A DNA stretch of 64,000 nucleotides from Trebouxia sp. TZW2008 (GCA_002118135.1 BDIU01000112.1:124001-188000); one strand, 5' to 3'. Shown: positions 1-12,692, counted from the stretch's first letter. Numbers and translations: made by a program. Notes: generated by a model from the letters alone, not told the origin.

Positions 1-100
1 ATGCATGTAGCATCTGAGGAAAGCCGTTGTCATGGGCCCTGTAACAGCAGGCCATCATCAAGCCCCACAGCTCTAATGCTTGCGCTGCCTTCTAATGCAG

Positions 101-601
101 GCAAGGCTTGCAGCAGAGGAAAAGAGGATCAAGTTTGAGCAGCAACAGCAGGGTGCAGCAGCTTCACAGGTTGAGGAGACCAGCTTTGCATCCCTTGTAG
201 CAGGCCAAGCCAGAGAGCTCATGCAGCGGCAGCGTTCCACTAAGCAAACAGCCTTGCAGTACGAGGCAACAAAGGCCAAAGCCAGTTCTGTTCGCATGAA
301 AGCTGTCAAGCAGGATTTGAAAGCCAAGGCTGACTTCATCCAAGCATATGATGCAAGCATGCAGCAGTTGAGGAGCGCAGATGTGCAGGCCAAGCAGCAG
401 GACCTGCTGCGTAGGAAAGGCCTGGTGGATAGTCAGCATGATTTCGAAACCAGGTTGGCGCAAACGCATAGGGAGAAGGCTTATGTGCCTGGTGCGTCTG
501 GTGAGGGGCCGGCAGCTGCGTTGCTGAAGCAGCTGAGCTCGGGAGTGCTGATCAGTGAGGCAAGCGCTACTCTGAGGAGTGAAACCAGTCTCAGACAATG
601 A
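101..601 (+). CDS. 3'-terminal exon of a coiled-coil protein (5' part outside the window)
   Basis: The frame opens in phase 0 directly after a good acceptor (tctaatgcag, ending at 100) and runs 166 codons to TGA at 599-601. The product is rich in Gln, Lys, Ala and Glu with few aromatic residues, which fits a long helical or coiled-coil segment. It includes a Gln-rich run after residue 10 and the stretch LVAGQARELMQRQR. The last ~35 residues are Gly/Ser-rich and probably unstructured. No enzyme motif, membrane segment or targeting signal is visible. I do not recognise the family; many algal cytoskeletal or flagellar proteins look like this, but that is only an impression. The gene converges on the PPP1R42-like gene that ends at 965. 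The shorter minus-strand frame over the same bases has low-complexity content and no splice support. Confidence 0.55.
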   Translation, partial: ARLAAEEKRIKFEQQQQGAAASQVEETSFASLVAGQARELMQRQRSTKQTALQYEATKAKASSVRMKAVKQDLKAKADFIQAYDASMQQLRSADVQAKQQDLLRRKGLVDSQHDFETRLAQTHREKAYVPGASGEGPAAALLKQLSSGVLISEASATLRSETSLRQ

Positions 602-964
602 ACGGGATACGGTGGCATTTTGGAAGGAGGATGAGAGTTGCTTGAAGCTTGCTTTTGCACAGGTTGCATAGACTGCTGTATGACAATGTTGCTGTGCGCG
701 ACAAGCATTGTTTGACAAATGATCGTCATCTTCTAGTGCACAGGTACTTGTCAAATGATGTTGAGCCCTGCTTGTTGCATAGCAGACGTGCTTAAGCCTT
801 TGTTTACTCACAATCGAAAGCTGTTGTGACAGCAATACAGCATTATATGGCCACAATTGTGCCATTGCAAGCTGGCTAAGTGTCACCAAAGAAATTAAAT
901 GCTGCATAGCAGAATTTCAGCCTGCATCTGTTTTATGTGCCATCACAAGCATGCAAAAGCTGCA
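602..964. other. Convergent intergenic spacer
   Basis: This 363-base spacer lies between the stop codon of the coiled-coil gene (+) and the stop codon of the LRR gene (-). It should hold both 3' untranslated regions. I see no convincing exon, RNA gene or long repeat. Confidence 0.5.
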
Positions 965-3717
965 TCAAACAATTGCAAGGCCCTGCAATGCAAGCTGGGT
1001 GCTGTCAGCCTGAGGAGTAACATTGCTGGCAGTTCTGCGCACAGCTGACCCGTCTCTGCTGCTGGCGAAGCTGGGCTTTCTGCTAGGCAACTGCCGCACA
1101 GTAGGCTGCATGTTCTGCATACTCGCAGGCCCAGTTGCTGCTGCTGCTGCCCGACTGTGCAGCTCACTCAAGTCATTGAGGGCATGCTGATCTGGAGGGA
1201 TGTCAGGTGCAATCTGCTGCAGCAAGGCGAAAGCTGCCTCAGGATTGCTGTCACTGCTGCTCGCTGATGCTGTGTCTTGAGCATTTGCTGCATGGCTGGT
1301 GTCCTCATGTGGCTGAGGTGCGACATGATCACTGCCTGCGGACTGGGACTGATCCTCACAAACTGTGTATGCAGCAGTTTTGCCACTTGCAGGGTAGCCT
1401 GAGGGGTTGTTGGTGTTGGGCATTGTCTCCTGCAGGTGCAGACATGACAGTCCAGTGACAAATGATATGCAACAGCAGCTGTGATGACCTTTTCAATATG
1501 CTTCTGCATGACAGCAGGAGAGAGCAGGCATAGATGGGACATGGCTTTCCAGATTCAAGGACAAAGCGACCGCAGCAAGACAGCATGATGTTCTTGATCG
1601 ATCCGGAAGAAAAGGATGTGATATTCTCTGAAGGCAGGGTTATTCTTTGCCTGGCATGCATGTGATTGATCGAGCGTGGCATACCAGCATACTCCTGGCA
1701 CGCTGCACATTGCTGTCAGGCACTGTCTTGACGGACACATCCCGGCTGAGCTTGCGGGAATGCAGGCGCTGCAGGAAAAGGCGCTCCTGCTTGAGCACAG
1801 GTGTCCCGTCCAGATGCTGAAGCCTCTGAGCCACACCCACAATGTCCTTCCTGTGATCAGCAGCTGTGTTGGGTTTCAGGCTTGTGTGTTAGTAGATGCC
1901 GCAGCAGTATGACCTGCTGTGCTTGCGCAGAACAATGCTGCTGATGCTTGTGACAGTGACGTCATAAAGGGATTGGTCAAGAGAGCTGACATTGAACACG
2001 TGTGAGGTGACACTCAAGAGGCGCTTGACACTAGTGTCAACATTGCTGCATGATGCTTGACAAGCTTGAAGGCAACGGCTGGATGCAAGCAGACCTTCTT
2101 CAAGGGAAGTAATCCTCTATAACACAACAAAGGAGATTGTCTGAAAGCCTCTGTGCATGAAAGCCCTTTTGCTGCCTTGCTATGTACAAGCACAAAGCTG
2201 GTCAATGCTGAAATCCTGTTGTCAATGCCAACAGGGTATCAGCATCAGCTGCCACAACTTTTGACATGCTATCTGGCTTCAAAGCGACGCAGCAAACGAA
2301 CTGGGACATGATTACCTGTAGCTACGGGCTCTGCAGAGAGGGTTGCCACGCACATCCAGGATCTGCAGCTGCGGCAAGCTGCCAACCAGACCTTGAATGC
2401 GTGCAACCTCCTCCACCTGATTGCCTGCCAAGTTGAGGTTATGCAGGCACTGCAGCACTGCGAAGGGACTCACGTCTGAGATACTGCAGTGCTGCACAGC
2501 TAGCCGGCCCAAACTGCCAGCCAATACCTACAGTGGAATGCAAGAGCAGTTTTGCAACGTATACATGCAGTACAGTGACATATCACAGGCAAGGCGTACA
2601 GCTACCCTGCTGATTGGCATTGTAAGCAGGTTCTAGCTCTGCTACAGCTTGACAAGCCATTCAAGACCATTCTTTGGTTTTCAACCATGCTTTCTGCATG
2701 GCAAAGCAATGGTTGCATTGTTAAGTTCTGTGTAGAAAAGGAGTGGAGATGAGCCTGTATGTTTGACTGACGTCGTATATTACCCAAAGCAGGCAGAAGT
2801 GCCAATTTCACAGAGGCTCATCCTGGAAAGACAATGCAATACACACAGACCTGCGCTTTGGAGACTTGCTGGGTCAAGAGATAGCAGCGAATGCAAGTAA
2901 GACATCATGTTGTGATCCTGACTGATCTCAAAAACCAGTTCAAGCTGTGGGGAACTCGCATCAATGGATGCAGCAAGCGATATGCATATACGTGTGCCTT
3001 GCAAGCAGAGTGCATCATGCCTAGCATCGCAGACAACTACCTCAAGGCAATCCGAGCTGAATGTCAGCACTGCACCAGGGGATAGCCTCTGCCTGGACAA
3101 GTGTAGCTCTTGCAGGTTGATGCAGCTTTCCAGATTTTCCACATGACAGATCTCATTGTCCTCCAGATACAGCTTTTGCAAGCTGACCAAATTGTCCAGC
3201 CCCTCGAGCTTCCTGATTTGATTTTTCTGCAGTGGTGGCAGTAGGCTTGATGCACAAGCTAAAATAGTGCAGTCTTTGATCTGTTGCAAGCCAAGAGTGC
3301 CAAGGGGTCTCTTGAACAGGTGTGAGATTGCTGTGCAGGGACAGCAAATGAAATGATATGCCAAGAGCGCAGTCTTGAGCAGCAGCAGAAGGCAACACCT
3401 GGAGGTACAGGTGTGTCAGCTGCCTGAGATTTTCCAACCCCCTGATGGCATCTATACGATTGTTGTACAGATAGAGCACACGCACAGCATAGCAGCTATC
3501 CAGGTTTGAGATAGTACGGATGCCCCTTCCCTCCAGGTGCAGATGCGTAACATTGGAGACTGATTCGGTCCAGGACGTGCTGTCAGGACTGTACTTGTTG
3601 GCTTTCTCGGCCGCCTGCATGTCAAGGCTGGCATTTGCCAGGCACACTCTCTTATGGTCGCTACGTAACCTTCCAATCAGTTACCCGCAGTATGCTTGCT
3701 TGACTGATGAGTGACAT
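965..3717 (-). CDS. PPP1R42: Leucine-rich-repeat protein, PPP1R42 (LRRC67)-like
   Basis: I read six exons: 3717-3685, 3614-3399, 3226-3041, 2527-2316, 1850-1685 and 1429-965, giving about 425 residues with all splice phases consistent. SDS22-type leucine-rich repeats run through exons 2-4, for example RVLYLYNNRIDAIRGLENL and LQKLYLEDNEICHVENLE. The order of repeats, the QRLSPG loop after the fourth repeat, and the closing block (LDVRGNPLCR, then LQHLDG and KQERLFLQRL) match animal PPP1R42, a protein phosphatase 1 regulatory subunit linked to centrosomes and cilia. The last ~155 residues are an Ala/Ser/Gln-rich extension with no counterpart I recognise. The start is the ATG of an 11-codon first exon; that exon is short, so the true start is the least certain part. 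The next gene on the same strand stops 517 bases upstream. Confidence 0.75.
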
Positions 3718-4233
3718 CTTGCCGAACTTTGCTGTCTGTCGGATTACCAACGAGGAGCTAGCCTCATAGCAGAGTCTTCATTATTCACAGGCGTCAGAGC
3801 ATGAACAGGCAAACGCAACGTACCCACACAAGCAGTAGCAGTGCAGTCAATGGGCAATTTGCTAAGGGGCTGCCTGCAGGGCGATCTCAAAGTCGATAGG
3901 GCTTCTGATAGGGCAGACCAGTGGGCAGACAAGGTATCATGTCTTCTTGACTGACCCAACATAAACTCGACATGCGCTGGTAGCAGCATAGCGTACGGAA
4001 GAGTTGCTTGCACCCTTGTTCTACTTCCAGGACACTGCATTGCCTTCGAAGTTGTATGCAACCAGGCATCAACAACCACAATGGTTGGTGATCCAGTGGG
4101 GTCGTCTGAATTAGGCCTTAAAGTACATCATTGTGCCATGTAGAGATATCTATATCTTAAGAATGCCACTAGCAACAGGAACCAAGACATAAATGTCTGC
4201 GGCAACTTGACAGACTTCTGCTGTGCTACTGTG
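3718..4233. other. Intergenic spacer between two minus-strand genes
   Basis: This 516-base stretch should contain the promoter of the PPP1R42-like gene and the 3' end of the SART3-like gene. No exon, RNA gene or clear repeat is visible in it. Confidence 0.45.
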
Positions 4234-7200
4234 CTATTTCTTGTTCAAGAGCTGCCTGAAATCTTCATTCTTTGCCCCAGGCTTGATGCTAGGAGCACTG
4301 CTTTCTTTCTGAGCCACAGCACGGGGAACAAACGCGGCCGCAGGGAATGCAGCACCAGCAACACGCTCCTGGTGCTGCACAGCCCTGCCTCTGTTTGCCC
4401 TGCCCCCCTGACCTCCCCTGTTTCCCCTGGCCCCCTCACCTGCCCTGGGTGGGTGGCCACGACCCCTGCCAACCCCCCGCCCTGCTGCGCCCCCAGATGG
4501 CGGCTTCGACACCATGATTGTTAGTTTTCTGCCATGCAGCTCTGGATTCTGCATCTCCACTGCCGTTTGCAAAGCACTCTTTTGGGCAAACTCCACGTAC
4601 CCAAAGCCCTATAATGCAGGTGCAATACCAATTGAGCAGCATGTATACTCACAGAATACCTGCATCTCACATCAGACGGACAATCGATATGACTGTAGCC
4701 TGACAGCAAGTGTGACGCAAGGCTGTAGGTGTCAGTGACCTTCCTGACACGCACACCATGGTGAGGTCGACAGAGGCAGAAATGATATTCAACTTGAATA
4801 TGAATACGTTATGCAAGTTTGCTCTTCTTGGCAAGCCAACAATTAGACTCACCTTTGATCTGCCAGTGCCTTTGTCCATGACAAAGCGCACATCCTTGAT
4901 TTCACCACACGGTGCCAGCAGCGCTTTCAGCTCATCTTCAGTAGCGTTGGCGTCTATGCTACGTACAAAGGCTGTGCACTCATCAGTGAAGATAACTCGT
5001 TGGCCCTTTGAAGCTGTGTCTGCTGCTGCAGGCTGCTGACCTCCAGTTGCATGAGTGTCGTGACTGGCAGAGCCACCGGCTTCTCTCTCTCGCTGTGGAT
5101 CTACTGCCTCTTGAGGGACATAGTGAGAGCCTACAGGCTGGTATGTCTGTGTGCGCTGTGTGTCTGCTTTTGCTGGTGAAGTACTGGCCTCGTCAGCTTG
5201 TTTGCTCCTCTTGGGCTGAGGCTGGCCGTCTGTTGAGAAGCCCAGACCCTGGCGGCGTTTACTGCCTACAGCCTGATCATACTGAGCCTGAACAGCTGCC
5301 TGTGCCTCATGATGATCAGCAGTGACAGCATCTGGTGCTGGTGCACTAGCAGCAGGCGCAGTTTCTGCTTCTCCTCCTGCTGCTGGTGCTGTTGCTGCTG
5401 TTGCTGCTGATGGTGTTGCTGCTGGTGCTGTTGCTGCTGGTGCTGTTGCTGCTGGTGCTGCTGTTGCTGCAAGTGGTGGTGCTGTTCCTGTTGCTGCTGG
5501 CATCGCCTGATCAGCCTTGGCTTTGTTCTTCTTGGCCTTTGTTTTTGAGATGGGCTTTCCGCTAGCATCAGTAGCCGGCTTGATTTGGAAGGTGGGATCA
5601 GCCTGCTGCCGCAGCTTCTTCATCTCTTCTGGAGTCAGCTTTTTGGCCTTCTTGGCTGCTGCCTGAGCCTTGGCAGTGGCATCAGCATCTGTCACAGCTG
5701 CTGCAGCAGCAGCTGCCTGCTCTAAGATGGGCCGTACCTTGCGTACAGCCTGCATAGCAATGCTTGATGTCGTGATGCTGAGTGTACAAGTGTATGCACC
5801 AATCATGACCCAGTGCAGCAACGCGACTTCTGAATAGCAGGCCTGAGCATTACAGTAGCCTCAGCACCAAGCTGTTGCAGGACCACCGTTTGCCTGCAAA
5901 GTACTCTACAAAGGCTGTGTGGCAGACTGGAACAGCTAGCTTGTGAGCCAAACAAGTGTCAAGCAGTCCTGAGGATGCAAAGAAGCAGAGCCAGGCTAGG
6001 GCTGGTGCCCTACAAGCAGCCTCATTGCCCCTGAACACAGAAGCTTGCAAACCATTAGCATGCTGTGGCAGCGTGTCAGCAGTCTGTTGGCAAGACAGGA
6101 CTAGTGGCTTCCACGCCTGCCACTTGTGCTGGCACATGTAACAAGTTCTTTTATTATTGGACTGACCTAATGTTCAAACAGCCAGCGAGTGTGTCAGGCA
6201 CTGACCTCAGCCAAACTACTGGCAGTGCCATGTTCCCGCTCAAAGCGCACCCAGGCCTCACACAAGAACGGCTGGCTGCCCTCCTCAAGCTTCCTGCTGT
6301 ACCCGCGCTTGTACACTCGCCTGGCTTGCTCATGGTTGCCTGACGACACCAGCATGGTCACATACCCAACCCAAGACTCGACATATCGGTTGGCTGTGCT
6401 CTTGAGCACACCCTCCCAAACAGCCTCAGCAGCAACTGGGTCTTCGGCAAGCTTCAGCTCGCAGTCAGCCCAATAGGCGTGGATGCGCAGGCTGCGGTCA
6501 GTGTAGTCAGGGAAGTAGGTCTGCATCAGTTCAGCTGCCTGTTGGAAGGCATGCCTGAGGTCTTGCATGCCTGGTCGGGCTTTGTGACGCAGCCCATCCA
6601 GGCGAGCTAGTATGATCTCCACGTAGTCTTCTGATGTCTGAAGGCCAGCCTGAAGGGCAGAGCTGTACAGGGCAGCGTGCTGCTGCTCATTGGAGGCTGA
6701 GTCTGACTCAAGTGCCCTGAGTGAGTTGGCCCACAAGCTGCCAACCCAGGGGCAGTTTCTGACTGCCCTGCTGTAGACCTTGCTGACTGCGGCTGGCACC
6801 TTGAGGTGATCTTGCAGGTAGTTTGCGTATGCCTGCCACATGTAGTGGGTGACTGGGAAAGCAGTCAGAGCTCGCTCATACATTAGCTGCACCCTGCTGA
6901 TGTCACCTTTGGCCTGCAACAGCAGCAAGATTGTCTTGTAAGCTTCTTGGCAAGGACCCACACCCAAAAGCGGTGAAGCAATGCCAACAGCGCTTGCGCT
7001 AGACTGCTGTTCCTTGACTGACACCAACATCGGTACGCAAACATCATTTGCTGTGTGCATTGAAAGGAAAAGTGTCCACGACCCGGTGATCTAGAAAGCA
7101 TCATGCAACACTATAATCTGCGAGATGCCTCCAAATAGGCCATTTGCACATATTCATGCATGAAGTACAGCGTAGAAGTGCTGCATACCTCTTCATACTT

Positions 7201-8521
7201 AATGTAGGCCAGAAATGCTGCCAGCAGGTCCTCATCTGCTGGCTTGCCAGCTGCTACCATAGCTTCATGCTCAGATCTTATGCTCACTGCTTGCTGAGCT
7301 TTCTGAAAGCCTTGCTCAACATGCTGCAGCACTTTGTGCTGCTGAGCGCCTGGCAGGCTGGCTTCCCATTGCAGGTAGCTTTGCATTGTCTGGTCAGCGT
7401 CTGCATGAGGGACTAGCAACTGGCGATGATAGAGCTGCCTGACACGCTGCAGCTGAACATCTGAGGTTGAGTCTCTGGCCAGCAGCTGGACCTCAAACTG
7501 CCTGCAGTGGACCTGGATGCTGAACAATGTCATTCCTCTAGCTTTAAGAATCAATGCTGTTGATTTCCTTAGATCACAGAGTTGAGACAGAAAGGTTGCG
7601 CTTCCAAATGCCTTTCTTCTTCTGTTGAGATGTCAGTATTTGTGGTTTACATTGGTTATAAGGCTGAAAGACCAAGGAGGAACCGTACTGTGCAAGCTTT
7701 GTGGCTGCTTGACATGCATGCTCACAACAAATAGTGAATGCTGCAGAGAAACACGAAACCCTAGCACAGCAAGCACAGAGCAGATGATGACTGGATGTAC
7801 CTGTATGTCTCCCATAGCTGGCTGCCAAGTGCAATATGGAGACCTGCTACTGCTAATGCCTGTTCGCAGACATCACGCACATGGCTCAAACTGGTACTGT
7901 CTTCTGGCTGTGCGTGTTGCTCTAGAGAACTGCAGCACACCAAATGTAATTACACAAGAGCTGTCCTCAGCAAGGGTGTTTGGTTTGCAACAGTTCATTT
8001 CGTAAGAGGCAGCCTGCTGGTTAATGATTACCGACCTGTAAGTTATGCCTACCTGATGTATGCCTTCCAGACAGCAACAGACAGGTAGTCTTGAACCGCC
8101 AGTTGGAAGAGCTGTTCTGTGTCAGCCACTGTTGAGGCAGCTTTGGCGGTAGTCTCGTCATTTAGCCATTCAAGCCAGAGCTCTTCAGTCAAAGGGTAGA
8201 GCTGCTGCATTGACTGGCGTGCTGTGCGTAGCTTGCTGTGCATCTTGAGCTTTCGCAGTAGCTGGACATACTGCAGCATGACAACATCATCATCAAAAGG
8301 TTTGTGTTGCAACTTGCTTTGCAGCAGCCTGACTAGAGTCAGCATGGTACCTGCACGTGCGAGTCGTAAAGGTTGGGATTCGCCTCCAGGCTTGTTTCAA
8401 GTTGCGCGAGGACATCCATCTCCTCAGGAGTTGCGTCTACTTCCTCGAAGTCGCTATCACTACTGTCATCAGAACTGGTGACGTCCATGGGTTCTGATGC
8501 ATCAGCTGACATGACTGGCAA
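4234..8521 (-). CDS. SART3: SART3/Prp24-like U4/U6 snRNP recycling factor
   Basis: Seven exons (8521-8351, 8270-8053, 7929-7801, 7501-7189, 6913-6206, 5749-4853, 4608-4234) join in frame to 936 residues, close to human SART3 (963). The N-terminus is acidic (SSDDSSDSDFEEVD). HAT repeats follow, with hallmarks such as LTEELWLEWLNDE, ARRVYKRG and CEAWVRFERE. A Lys/Ala-rich linker leads into an RRM whose RNP1 (GFGYVEF) is split by the last intron. The protein ends in a Gly/Arg-rich tail and the LSm-interaction peptide NEDFRQLLNKK, diagnostic of the Prp24/SART3 family, which anneals U4 and U6 snRNAs in the nucleus. Only one RRM is present, whereas SART3 usually has two. Two in-frame ATGs lie at the start (8521 and 8512). 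The 450-base intron before 5749 shows no convincing exon. Confidence 0.88.
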
Positions 8522-8998
8522 GAGCGGTCAAACTTTGAATCCTGATTGTTAAACTCTGACCGACTCAAACGCGCCTTTCAGAATCGTCAGCGGCGTTCGC
8601 TTCAAGCGGAAAGTGACTTGAAATAGCAGATCACTGACACATCCTATGCTCTGTCATGCATTTACGTGAACTCAGAGAACGTCTGGCGAGAAGGCCTGCT
8701 TGTGACTACAGAAGGAGCATTGACACCGCCTTGCGATGCCCGCTCCCAGTGTGAACCTTCTACAGGGCCATGCAGGGAGACTTTACAACTTTGCTCAACT
8801 CAGTCTGTGACTGAGGCCTCAGGCGATGAGTCACCTGGATCTGAGCTGGATTTGCAGCTTCCTGCTCAGATTCCCGGGTTCCCTGTCATGCTGACTGAGA
8901 TCTCGACCTGGGACCGCTTTGCGTTAGTGCGGGCCGTCTAGACTGCTGCTTGACGAGCTGCATGTGAAAGCGCTGCACCGTCTTCTGGCGTGCTTGTC
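8522..8998. other. Divergent intergenic region with weak coding-like segments
   Basis: This lies between the SART3-like start (-) and the mitochondrial carrier (+), so it should hold a bidirectional promoter. Bases ~8650-8940 on the plus strand have coding-like composition with short open frames, one reading NLLQGHAGRLYNF from an ATG near 8735 and another ending at 8941. No splice pattern joins them into a recognisable protein, so I do not call a gene. Confidence 0.25.
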
Positions 8999-11900
8999 AT
9001 GGGTGTTTCGATTGTTGCGGTGCGCGATGACGCTTTTAGCCTCTGCACCTTTCCGAACGCCAGCCAAGCTTGCACGTTGACTGAACACGGCTTGATCGAT
9101 GCGTGTAGGATTTGACCGCCGGAACCTTTGCAGGCGCTGCTTCATTAGTCGTTGGTCATCCCTTCGATACGATCAAGGCAAGTCACACAAGAGAGCAGCC
9201 TGACAGTCTGCTATTAAAAGGACTGCTAACACGGGAGCAATGCCAGCGTTCACATCATGTACTAGGTCAACTTATGCGTGCCACGCAGGTCAAGTTGCAG
9301 AGCCAGCCAAAGCCACTCCCTGGTCAGCTGCCTCAGTATGCTGGAGCAGTTGATGCTGTCAGAAAGGTGAGGGCCTTTCCAGTGTGCCATGTAATTTCAG
9401 ACCACTGCCAGGTAACTCCCAGACAACGCTTTGGACGTATTCAGCTGATGCATGCAGACCATTGCTGAGGGCGGAGCACAGAGTCTGTTCAGAGGCATGG
9501 GAGCTCCATTTGCTACAGTGGCAGTCTACAATGCAATACTGTTTGCTGCAAGAGGCCAGATGGAAAGCATGCTGGCACATGCTGATGGTAAATATCTGCA
9601 TGACTATGCAAAAACCCACACCCATAAGCTTGTGTATGTCTCCACATGACTATGTGCTGTGCCAAGCGCTTGGCAACCCTGTCAACTGCCACATTGATGT
9701 ATATGCTTACAAAGATTGTTAACAAAACATCTGTGTACCAAGGATCATGAACACAAGCTCAGAGATTGCCTTTCATGGCACCGAAAAAGTACATCTTTGA
9801 GCAGACCGTTTTGTCATGTTCATTGTGGGTCACCACCAGCTTGTCAACAACATCTGTACTTTGACCAGTCAGCTTCTCGCATTCAGGAGTATCAGAGTGG
9901 CTTGCCAGTGCAGCAATTGTACCTTGCTGCATACGCATGCTTAGAACCAGACAATGTGTTGCAGGGAGCCCACTGAGTGTGGGGGACCAGTTCATAGCTG
10001 GGTTGGGGGCTGGCGCTGCAGGAGCCCTCATTGCCTGCCCCACAGAGCTCATCAAGTGCCGCCTGCAGGTATAAGTGCAGACAATCATGAAAATGTTGTT
10101 GTAGCAAGTTTTTTGGAGTCATAATTGAGAGTTATGAGGCTCACAAAAGTGATTAAATGCTGCCTGGAACCATACTGCCTATGCACATGATTTCCCCTTG
10201 CACACAGCTGAGACAGCCACATTTAAATACCTCGGCTGTACACTTCATTGCTGCTCGTCACCAGCAGCATAAGACACCCACCTGAAAGCAACTGCCTTCG
10301 CACAGTGCTTGCAACAAGCAGCACGGCCCAGCCAAGTTGTGTGTTCATGTCAACCTGCTCAAAGCTAAAGGGCTTCAGGCTGTTCCAGCTCAGTTTAGCA
10401 CACTCAAGCTGTTACTGTCATGTTGCTGAATGTCTTAACGTTGCAGCTTTTGTCGAGTCATACCACTTGTCTTGTGCTCAGCTCAGAAAACTTGTGTTCA
10501 GCAAGTGGTGCCTGCAGGCTCAGGCTAGTACCAGAGGTTTACCGGCGCAGCCCCAGGGCAGGTTGCTTCCCAATGGCTTAGCAAGCCTAGGCTCGTCTGG
10601 GCAGGGCCTGGCTACCTTGACACAGACCAGGGCGTTTTCTCAGGGCATTGCCACAATGCCCTCAGCGGTTGCCACATCTGGCACCACACCTGGCGCCCTG
10701 CACCTGGGTGAACTGACAGTCAGTGCCTCTGTTGCTGTTACATACCTGTGTTTTCCACAAGAGTTGTCTCCTTGGAGAAAGGTGTTTATTGTCCTTTGTT
10801 TGCCCAAAAGTTTCCGTGACGTTGGGCTTGTCCTGCGGAAGGAACAAGTTGAAAGGTTCAGATCTGCCATTCTCTGTGTACATCATCCTCAGACTATCTA
10901 CAGCAATGTCAGCATGACTTGGCTTCCGCGGCGACATCTTTGGTTTGCTGACGTCCAGCTTAGAGCACTTTGCAAAAACAAGGCCTGAGCTTTGACAAAA
11001 AAACTGTATGCACATACATCTGATGTGAAGCAAACAGTGGCGTGACAAGTCAACAATCATGTGACACTTGACCTTCGTTTGCCTACACAGGGCAGCTTGA
11101 GATACAAGGGTCCTCTTGATGTAGTGAGGCAGGTGACAAGGGCAGAGGGGGGCGTCCTGGGGCTGTACAAGGGGTTGGTGCCCACCCTGCTGAGGGAGGT
11201 GCCGGGCTGTGGTGCCATGTTCGCTGCCTATGAGGCCATTAGACTTGCAGCTGTGCAGCAGCAGGTTGGAACTGCTGTTCATCGTGTGATTTCTGCCGAC
11301 AAACAACTGCACTTGCATGCGACCTTTGAGTCGCAATCAAATGCACTCCTTATTGTACCAAAACAGCCGATGGTATTGCAGCAAGGTCATCAGAGCCTTA
11401 CATTCATCACCAAGTAAAGTGCAGCGCAGATATGCTTGAAGAAAGACTTGGCATGCAGGTGTAGGCCTATGTTTACAGTTCCTGACTGCATATGTTGTCC
11501 AGTGCCAGCGTCATGTACAGAACTGTACAGCAACGTGGCAAGACCAAGTGGCTGGACATGCAGCAGCTCCGCTTACTCGCACTTGTGGAACATGGTCATC
11601 ACAAGACTTTGCTATGTCACCACCCTATGCAAGATGTCGTGTTGTTGGTCTGTACTTTTATGTCATCTGCACACAAGCAGAAAGCCACAGCCTGTTATCT
11701 TTTGGGCAAGAGGGTCTGTGCCACACACAATGCAAGCAAGCACAGCACGTGTCAGTGCCACTGCCAGGGCTTGAAGAGCACAAGTGAGCTGGGCAAGGGA
11801 ACCCTGTTGGCTGCTGTGCTTTCAGATCTCTGTACTTGTGCAAAAAGAGAAGTGTGTGTTGTGAAATTGCCAGGGCTTGAAAAGCACAAGTGAGCTGGGC

Positions 11901-12692
11901 AAGGGGAGCCTGATGGCTGCTGGGGGTGCGGCTGGGGCGGTCTACTGGCTGGTTGTGTACCCAGCAGACATTGTGAAGAGTAAGCTTCAGGTGGACAGCT
12001 TCCACAAGCCTGCCTACAAAGGAACCTTGGACTGCGCACGACAGGTGAAGGATCGGCAGCTTTCTGTCACAATCATGACCAATGGTCTGCATACTTTTCA
12101 GCACATGTGCTAGCTGTGCATGACACTAGTCTTGGCACTGTATGTTGTAGACAGGACTCCTAGCTGCCTCACATACCTTAGCTCATTCCTGTGTCACCTG
12201 CCCTGCTACATTGTGCTGTTGATATTTACCTTGCAAGGGGAATAAGCTGACAGTGTGGTACCACCTCAAGTGTCAAGGCTGCACATTCACTTCTGATGCA
12301 CAATGGCATGCAAGGCTTTGTCAGGTGATGACAGCATGGCTTATCTGGGTTGATGACCCAGTCCGAGTCACACCTGTGTGTGGCTGGGAGCTCACCACCA
12401 TCAAGTCTTCAAATGTCTTGACGCACTCTTGTCTGGGCACATCATTGACATGGCTGCTACTGGCTTGCAGCCTCTAACAGCAGTTTCGTCTGTGCAATGA
12501 AGTGGTCTTGACATGACTGCTTGATAACTTGCGATCTTTGACGATCAGCAATGTTGTCTGCAGTTGTATGCGGCTGATGGTGTGGCAGCTCTCTTCAGGG
12601 GCTGCTCGCCTGCGCTTGCGAGAAGTGTACCAGCAAATGCTGCAGCGTTTCTGGTGTATGAAATGGTCAGGCAGGCAATGACTACACAGTAG
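8999..12692 (+). CDS. BOU: Mitochondrial carrier, BOU / carnitine-acylcarnitine carrier (SLC25A20)-like
   Basis: Nine exons (8999-9019, 9109-9177, 9289-9366, 9458-9587, 9965-10068, 10518-10718, 11091-11264, 11874-12044, 12564-12692) give about 358 residues in one frame. The first mitochondrial-carrier signature reads GHPFDTIKVKLQSQPKPLPG, the second CPTELIKCRLQ, the third YPADIVKSKLQ. Each is followed by the usual aromatic/Gly block (FRGMGAPF, YKGLVPT, FRGCSPA). The order and wording closely follow plant BOU, an inner-membrane carrier of the acylcarnitine/glutamate transporter group. Substrate cannot be read from sequence. Intron 2 appears to begin with GC (AAG|GCAAGT). Exon 6 carries a Gly/Ser/Thr-rich loop insert between carrier repeats two and three. 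Exon 1 (MGVSIVA) is the weakest part of the model; everything from 9109 onwards is firm. Confidence 0.85.
11768..11816 (+). repeat. Decayed tandem copy of the start of carrier exon 8
   Basis: Bases 11768-11816 repeat the first ~49 bases of exon 8 (11874-11922) with a few differences, and are preceded by the same ccag acceptor context. The copy then runs into unrelated sequence and lacks the rest of the exon. It is probably a splicing decoy or a relic of tandem duplication. Confidence 0.8.

Noticed and set aside
164..907. Long minus-strand open frame over the coiled-coil exon
   Set aside because: It overlaps a better-supported plus-strand exon with a clean acceptor, and its product is Leu/Cys/Gln/His-rich without domain or splice support.
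5322..5510. Plus-strand Ala/Val/Gly-rich frame
   Set aside because: It is the complement of the Ala/Pro-rich linker of the SART3-like gene; the low-complexity repeat opens all frames.
5850..6137. Possible extra exon (CHTAFVEYF) in the SART3-like gene
   Set aside because: It resembles an RNP1 motif slightly, but the flanking exons join in phase without it and the surrounding frame has no RRM.
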